DNA of 64,000 nt from Craterostigma plantagineum (taxonomy: Eukaryota > Streptophyta > Magnoliopsida > Lamiales > Linderniaceae), in assembly GCA_027422505.1 (NCBI GenBank), contig JAPQWV010000407.1:186001-250000 (forward strand), written 5' to 3'. Below the pieces are notes generated by a model. The model had not been told where the DNA came from. It made no database searches and worked only from the letters and a program-made list of their open reading frames with translations. The translations under genes were made by a program, and so were the position numbers. Shown here one piece after another: positions 54,128-64,000 of this stretch (positions within the stretch are counted from its first letter, which is position 1; the number at the start of each line of letters is the position of its first letter).

Positions 54128-55156
54128 ATGGCGCCGCGGCTCCTTCCTCTGCTCTCTTTCTTCCTCCTCCTCTCCTCCTCTGCCGCCGCCTATGCTCCGC
54201 CCTGTCCCTACCTCCACGCCGCCACCCTCCACCGCGACTACCAAAACATGATGTCGACGCTCAAAATCTTCATCTACAACAACAACAACCCACCAAACCC
54301 CTTCAATTTCCGAGACGACCCAGCCGCCCATCTCTTCTATAACTCTCTCCTCCACAGCCGATTCACCACCGCCGAGCCCCACCAAGCCCACCTCTTCTTC
54401 GTCCCCTTCGCCGCAGCCACCTCAAAGCGCGCCCTTGGGCGGCTGGTCAAACAGATGAGGACCGCCTATCCTTATTGGAACAGAACTCTAGGCGCCGACC
54501 ACTTTTACTTGTCTCCTTCAGGCATCGACTTCTCCTCGGACAGAAACGTGCTAGAGCTCAAGAAGAACGCCGTTCAAATCTCCGTCTTCCCGGTCACCTC
54601 CGGCCATTTCATCCCCCACAAGGACGTCACCCTCCCTCCGTTCATCAGCAGTACGCCGTCACCTCCACCGCCGGAGAACTCCCCGTCGGCGCTGCTAGCC
54701 TACCCGAACTGGGATGGGAAAACGGGGTCAGAAACGGTCAGCGCTTTGAAGAGCGAGTTGGGCAGCGATTTCTTGATTCTCGAGCGGCCGGGACTTTCTA
54801 GGAGTAAGTTCTGTTTGTTTCTTTACCACGGCGGCGTCTCTGAGATGGCTGAGGCCATGGGTATGGGATGCGTTCCTCTGGTGATTGTCGACCGTCCGAT
54901 CCAGGACTTGCCGTTGATGGATGTCCTGAGATGGTCCGACGTGGCTCTGGTGGCGCGTGGCTCCAAGGGAGCTCTGAAGGCGTTGAGGGAGACGAGCGAG
55001 GAGAAGTATGAGGAGATGAGACGGCTGGGCGCGGCGGCGAGCCGACACTTGCGGTGGAACGAGGCGGCGGCGGCGGAGCCCATGGATGCGTTTCATATGG
55101 TGGTGTATCAGTTGTGGAAGAGGCGCCACGTGGTTAGATACTCGAGGAGAGAGTAG
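54128..55156 (+). CDS. GT47 exostosin-like glycosyltransferase
   Basis: The product is a single-exon frame of 342 residues. The N-terminal hydrophobic stretch (LLPLLSFFLLLSSSAAAYA) is a signal peptide or Golgi signal-anchor. Family motifs follow: TLKIFIYN near the start, HLFFVPFA, YPYWNRTLGADHFYLSPSGID, then LLAYPNWDGKTGSETVSALKSEL and the nucleotide-sugar region SRSKFCLFLYHGG ... EAMGMGCVPLVIVDRPIQDLPLMDVLRWSDVALV. Plant GT47 proteins build cell-wall polysaccharides in the Golgi. Length is at the short end of the family and the sub-clade is not determined, so donor and acceptor sugars are unknown. High GC at third positions gives open frames on the other strand, which are shadows. Confidence 0.88.
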   Translation: MAPRLLPLLSFFLLLSSSAAAYAPPCPYLHAATLHRDYQNMMSTLKIFIYNNNNPPNPFNFRDDPAAHLFYNSLLHSRFTTAEPHQAHLFFVPFAAATSKRALGRLVKQMRTAYPYWNRTLGADHFYLSPSGIDFSSDRNVLELKKNAVQISVFPVTSGHFIPHKDVTLPPFISSTPSPPPPENSPSALLAYPNWDGKTGSETVSALKSELGSDFLILERPGLSRSKFCLFLYHGGVSEMAEAMGMGCVPLVIVDRPIQDLPLMDVLRWSDVALVARGSKGALKALRETSEEKYEEMRRLGAAASRHLRWNEAAAAEPMDAFHMVVYQLWKRRHVVRYSRRE

Positions 55157-55690
55157 GTATTTAGTTCGAACTCAAGACATACAACTTTCATCAAATAGGG
55201 CGGTAAATAAACTGTAAGAAACAAAAAAACAGTGAGCAAATGTGTTGCTGAAGTTCGTTTCCAACTGAAGCAATCATCGAGTCTTTGAGACGTGTAACCT
55301 GCAAACAGCGAAAAGAATGCAGTTCAGAATTTGCTCGATTTATGAAGGATGCGATACACAAATAGAACTTGGATTGCTAGTTGGGCTGCAACTCAAATGG
55401 ACATTTCGAACCTTCTTACACCTAAATCATCACAATCTTTGGACAAAATGACAGACCACATTTAAAAATCGGGCCTTTTTTCACGCACCATGTCCAAGTT
55501 CTTACCTTTTCTGATCCAACACGCTTTACTTTCTATTTTCTATGAGCTTTCTTGACTTGTCACGCTTTTACAATCCTAATTCGTTTTGCAATTCTAATCA
55601 ATTGTGGATATCTGATAAAAGCTTATCCTTTTTATGTTAACGGCCAACTGAAACACAAGCACACACTCGCCAAGAACTGAGGACAGGGAG
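55157..55690. other. Intergenic region before the alanyl-tRNA synthetase gene
   Basis: No coding sequence is supported; it should contain the promoter of the synthetase gene. Confidence 0.5.
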
Positions 55691-59906
<4,216 letters not shown>

Positions 59907-60164
59907 AGTAGAGACTATGAGGACTCGAGGAGTAGATTCTGTCATATTTAGTGGAAAGAAAGTGGTGTACAATATAAATAGCTATGAATATACGGTGAAA
60001 TGTATATCTTACAAATCCTGTAATAAATCCGAAAATAGAGGTGGTGTCCTAATAATCCTATCCATATAAGACATGACGAAAAACTTGATCAAAGACATAT
60101 CTAGTTGCCTCTAGACATCAAAGAACATAGGATAGGACACAGCATAAAGATAGCCAGCCTTTGC

Positions 60165-62690
60165 CTAGCCGCCTCTCTGAGTGGAGAATTGAGGAGCTCG
60201 GCCCAGTGGAATGATCAGATCTTTCAATATCTCCAACTCTTCGGCGCTGATCTGTGCTCCCTCAAGGGCCTAAGTAATTGTCCATAGAACGGTGAATTTA
60301 TAGTACGAGCAGAATAAAGAGCAAAGATCATTATTTCATAGCACCATTACCTTGGAAAGTAACATTCTCCTTCCCATTAAGTGTGATGTCAGTGCAGGAA
60401 TTCTACAAACAGAAAGAGCGTCGAGAAACAAAAGGGCGATGGCTTGCCACTGCTTCATCCGAAAGGCAGGAAGTGGATCCATCCGAAAGACATTGTGTCG
60501 ATTAATCGTCCCTGAAAAAAAAAGAGACAAGAAAAAATAAAATTATGGGCACTAAATCATAAAATGAAGATGTTTCCAAAAACCAACTAAGCTACATTAA
60601 ATAGCACTCAATCACTTACAATTCCTTGCTCAAGAGTTGATATTGGTATTGGAATTCTAAGTTCAGCAACAAGTCCTGGTAAGGATCGAGCAAGGCAACC
60701 CGCTAGAGCTTGCCTGATTTCAGATGAGCGGCCATCTGGCAAAATAATCTTACTTGGATACTCCCTCCCATTTACGTTTAAATAATCCTCGTGAGAACTT
60801 TCTTCCTTTCCATATATGTAAGCTAAGGAAGATGATGTGATCCAGGCAAAAATCGCCATAAACATTGTTGAAAAGGGTGATAACTGAAATTTAAATATAA
60901 ATAAATGAACAAGTCTCAGTGTTCCATTGGCTCTCAATAAAAGGGCTCAAAATGTCTAAGATCAATAGTGAAGAAGGGCAACTCACAGTTAAGCTAAAAC
61001 CCTCTGGTGGACTTTCATACCAAGAATCTCCAGAATTAAGCAGATCAGCTTCAGAGAACCCTGGCTTTGGAGGCCATTTTAATATAGTCGGATCATTATC
61101 CACAATGTCAAAATTGTCTTGATCAATTCCTTGCTGAGGTGCGACTTCATCAATTCCTTGCTGAGGTGGCAATATCACAACACCCGCTTCAGAAACTGGA
61201 CACCATGAATAAATTTAATGAAGATGAAAACCAAATGGAACAAGCATCTCAATATATATCACATCATTAATAATAACTTATTTCTAAAAAATCTGACGAA
61301 GTCTTACTGGCATCAGAAATCTCGTGTACACCAGATGCAACAGCTTCTGCAGCTTCAGTTAATGCCCGAGCACAGGCTTCAGCAGATGCATATCGATCAT
61401 CAATTATTTCATTGTCCATTACTTGAATTGTTGTTCCTTCAGCTTCACTGATTTCCTCTATTTCTCCAATGTCGCCAAGAATTTTCGGTTCCCCAATAGG
61501 CTTTTCATCAGCCCAAGTAACAGAGTGTGTTGCTTTCTTTGAATTTGAAGACTTCAAAGAAGATTTTAGCGTGGTAACACCTTCTTCATTTTCATTTCTC
61601 AATATTGTCTTCTTTCCTTCCCTCTTAGAAGTACCAGAAGAACCTGATAAACGATTGAATTCATCATCAACTGTAACAAGGCTTTCATGCTTGTCAATCT
61701 TCTGCGATTTTGTCTCTTGAATAGCATAGGCATCTCTGGTGGTTTTTCCTATTGAGTAGCTTCCCTTCCCGGGGGAAATATTCTCCAAGATGCCATTTGC
61801 TTCATTGCCTCTCTTTGCATCTTCCTTAGCATTCACAAGAGAACCACTCTTCGAAATGCTATATTCATCGTTTTGCATAATTATAATGCTTGAGAAACTC
61901 AAGTCATCCTGCATTGTGTTTCCTCTATTCGACTTGTCCCCTCTATTCGATGTGTTCCCTTTAAGCTTGGATTCTAAAAGAGAAAAAATGATCAGCGAAT
62001 CAACACATTGGTAAACGAATTAGCTAACGAAATGCATGATTTTACAAATCAAAACCATATTAGCCAGAAATAATGTAAGATTGACTGGTTACTGTGTCTA
62101 TCACCTCGCTTATGGTTCTCTGATTGATGCTTGGATTTTCTATCTCTCCTTGGCACGTATCCTTCAATTGCATTTGAGGGGCCAATCCACTCTTCCAAAG
62201 AAACTTCCCCAGCTCCCGTGTCATTCTTCTCATGTATCTTCAAGTCAGACAATCCCAAATCTTCATTCTCACCCAAGTTCATAACGGATTCCGAGCTTAA
62301 ACCGTCAAATAGCTTGAGGACATCGTTGAGTTTTGTAAGGTTCAGGGTAGAAGGTCTTTCTTCCTGCAAATTACTAACATATGCTCGACTACTTATCAAA
62401 CAATCACTCGAGCAATACATGTACGTTTCTTGTATGTCATAAACTTTGTGCTCCTTTAACGAGATCCGATAATGACCCCTGTTAGGACGCTCCGAAGGTA
62501 GAGAATTCCTGCACAGAGGGTACCCACACATGCCACCTATAGTGCGTTCAGTCACGACATCTTTGTAATCGCTCTGAGATAATACTGAACCAGCAGCAGT
62601 TAGCTGGTTCTCGTGTTGGATTCCTTCTAGAAGAGAGAGTTGAAGCTTATGAACTGCATCTTTTACTGTAGCCACTTGTTCACTTGCCAT
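60165..62690 (-). pseudogene. RPAP2/RTR1 (RIMA)-like CTD phosphatase with exon-5 frameshift
   Basis: Six exons (62690-62105, 61973-61308, 61195-60987, 60883-60620, 60511-60351, 60269-60165). The first holds the RTR1/RPAP2 zinc-finger domain (GGMCGYPLCRNSL ... YMYCSSDCLISSRAYV). The middle is a charged linker and the last three are the plant-specific C-terminal domain (RMKQWQAIALLFLDALSVCRIPAL, GAQISAEELEILKDLIIPLGRAPQFS). RPAP2 proteins import RNA polymerase II and dephosphorylate CTD Ser5. Exon 5 is 161 bp, two more than the 159 needed to keep phase. Two extra G bases near 60482 (minus-strand CTTTCGGATGG) give a stop 18 codons into the exon, at about residue 593. The rest is intact, so this is a sequencing/assembly error or a very recent truncating mutation. 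Confidence 0.82.
61120..61167. repeat. Two 24-bp tandem units in RPAP2 exon 3
   Basis: CAATTCCTTGCTGAGGTG recurs at about 61125 and 61151, giving two tandem PQQGID blocks in the minus-strand protein in frame. This is minor length variation in a linker. Confidence 0.75.
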
Positions 62691-64000
62691 CTTCAAGCTG
62701 CCTCACTCACTTGGAACAATAGTTCGCAGCTCTAGCTTGTAATCCTGGAAGGTTCTTCGTTAGTTCTGTAAGCAAGAAAATTCATTTAGAAGAAAACCAG
62801 GGGATGGTACTAGAATAAGCTCAGACATTGATGAGGCATATGTTCCAGTCCAGGTGAGATGAAACTCGTTAACAGTAACGTATTTTTCATCGCCATCAGG
62901 AAATTTTCGGCTAAGCTCCACAGCCAAGCAACCAAGATGCAAACAAGTACATTTAGTTATGGAGAAACATAATCCGGCATCTAAAGAGAAAAGGAACACA
63001 AGTCTAGGGTTTGAGTCTTTGACAAGCTCGTACATACAATTTTGGAGAAACAGACTAATTCTGTACGCAAGGACAATTGGCGAACACTGATGACTATTTT
63101 AAGAACAAAAAAAAATATCCCAAAACACGAGAACCTTGTCCATGAATACATTCCCACACAGACTCTGACTTTTAGCAACAAGTTAAATACATTGTCGATG
63201 AATACAGAACCTTGTCCCAGCAAAATAACACAAAAATTAAAGTTTCATACGCCAATGAACATCAAAAGAAACTCAAAAAGGACATGGAAAATATCCAATC
63301 ACATCTTAACTCCAAACATTTAACGATTCCAACAAATCATAGAACAAAAAGCAACATATCAAGCAAGGACGAAAATCGTAACTTCGAATTTAATGTTTCT
63401 ACACATCTTATACCCCGTAAAAATAGGCAAAGCGAAACACTAAAACAAGAAAACAAAACCTACCGCCCGCTGTGGCAGTCAAACGTAAAGGGATAAATCC
63501 CAAAACCCACAGAACAACAAGACGAATAGTGAGCCAAAACCTGTCAATAATTAGGAAGGAAAGAGAGACAAGCCGCTCGAGTCACGTATACGCGAAATAT
63601 CGTAGGACAACGGCGATTTTGGCGCGGCGATGACATGCCAGCTTGAGACTGGAGAGAGTTTGCCTAGCAAAGAAACATAATCGAGTTTATATAAATTAAG
63701 AAACCTCAGGGGTAACTTTGGAATTAAAATAACCGTAGGGGTAACATTTGAATTTAAATAACCTTAAGGGTAACTTTTGAATTAATATAAACTTTAGGGG
63801 TAAAATTCGAATTAACACAACTAGGCCACCGACCTATTAATATTGAAAGAGTCAACTTGTAGAGTAGAAATAGATGCTGGGGAAGTTGACAAATTCGGCA
63901 ATTATATAAACCTAAATAAAGAAGGAATTCTGTCCCAAACTGTTCCCAGCCGTCGATATTTCGTGTTCCTCATCTATTCCTCAGCCGCGGTTTGTCACGA
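62691..64000. other. Upstream region of the RPAP2-like gene and window end
   Basis: It contains the 5' UTR and promoter of the RPAP2-like gene, perhaps with a leader intron, and no second gene that I can support. Frames at 62760-63496 lack family features and codon bias. Four imperfect 29-bp repeats follow at 63702-63818. Confidence 0.5.
63702..63818. repeat. Four imperfect 29-bp tandem repeats
   Basis: Units begin at 63702, 63731, 63760 and about 63789, each with AAC(C/T)nTAGGGGTAAC and TTTGAATT words. Non-coding; no known family. Confidence 0.8.

Noticed and set aside
62760..63496. Possible extra gene upstream of the RPAP2-like gene
   Set aside because: Short frames in AT-rich DNA without motifs or splice-compatible continuation; more likely leader and promoter.

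Overview
The window is plant nuclear DNA: genes with many short introns bounded by GT/AG, AT-rich intergenic DNA, plant-only families (dirigent, PLS-class PPR, R2R3-MYB, PIP aquaporin, SMT2, CPP1-type plastid chaperone) and plant transposons. A eudicot is very likely; the order cannot be fixed from the sequence alone. Exon boundaries below were worked out by hand from splice sites, reading phase and remembered family sequences. They are predictions, not transcript evidence.

Layout. 0.7-10.9 kb is a cluster of four dirigent genes. Two of them (1970 and 7834) lie in a recent segmental duplication; copy A has since received an 851-bp Mutator-like insertion upstream and a 371-bp foldback element downstream, and copy B still shows both empty sites. 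Between the copies lies a truncated copia-type retrotransposon (3210 to about 6398) whose LTR holds a nested inverted-repeat element. 11.2-39.1 kb is ordinary gene-rich DNA: a PPR protein, CYP21-1-like cyclophilin, subgroup-4 MYB repressor, MSI-type WD40 histone chaperone, PIP2 aquaporin, proteasome subunit RPN3, FAD monooxygenase with a perfect internal 60-bp duplication, CPP1, a small unrecognised protein, SMT2, an MFS carrier and a DCAF8-like WD40 protein. 48.6-62.7 kb is also ordinary: an MscS-like channel, a U1 snRNA gene with full snRNA-type signals, CCDC124, a GT47 protein, an organellar-type alanyl-tRNA synthetase and an RPAP2/RIMA-like CTD phosphatase whose fifth exon carries a 2-nt frameshift.

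The most remarkable region is 39401-47901: a complete Mutator-like element with terminal inverted repeats and a perfect 9-bp target duplication. It carries two convergent genes, a MURA transposase and a Ulp1-type (DUF1985 + C48) cysteine protease. Each gene appears to start beside its own terminal repeat with a first intron filled by GC-rich arrays of GGGACC/GCACGGG words. The array in the protease intron is a roughly 330-bp-per-arm palindrome. The array ahead of the transposase adjoins thirteen 19-bp repeats, eleven of which contain a telo-box (AAACCCTAA). The 851-bp element at 868-1718 is a deletion derivative of the same family, containing only terminal repeats, a GC-rich array and a tRNA-like Pol III A/B-box module.
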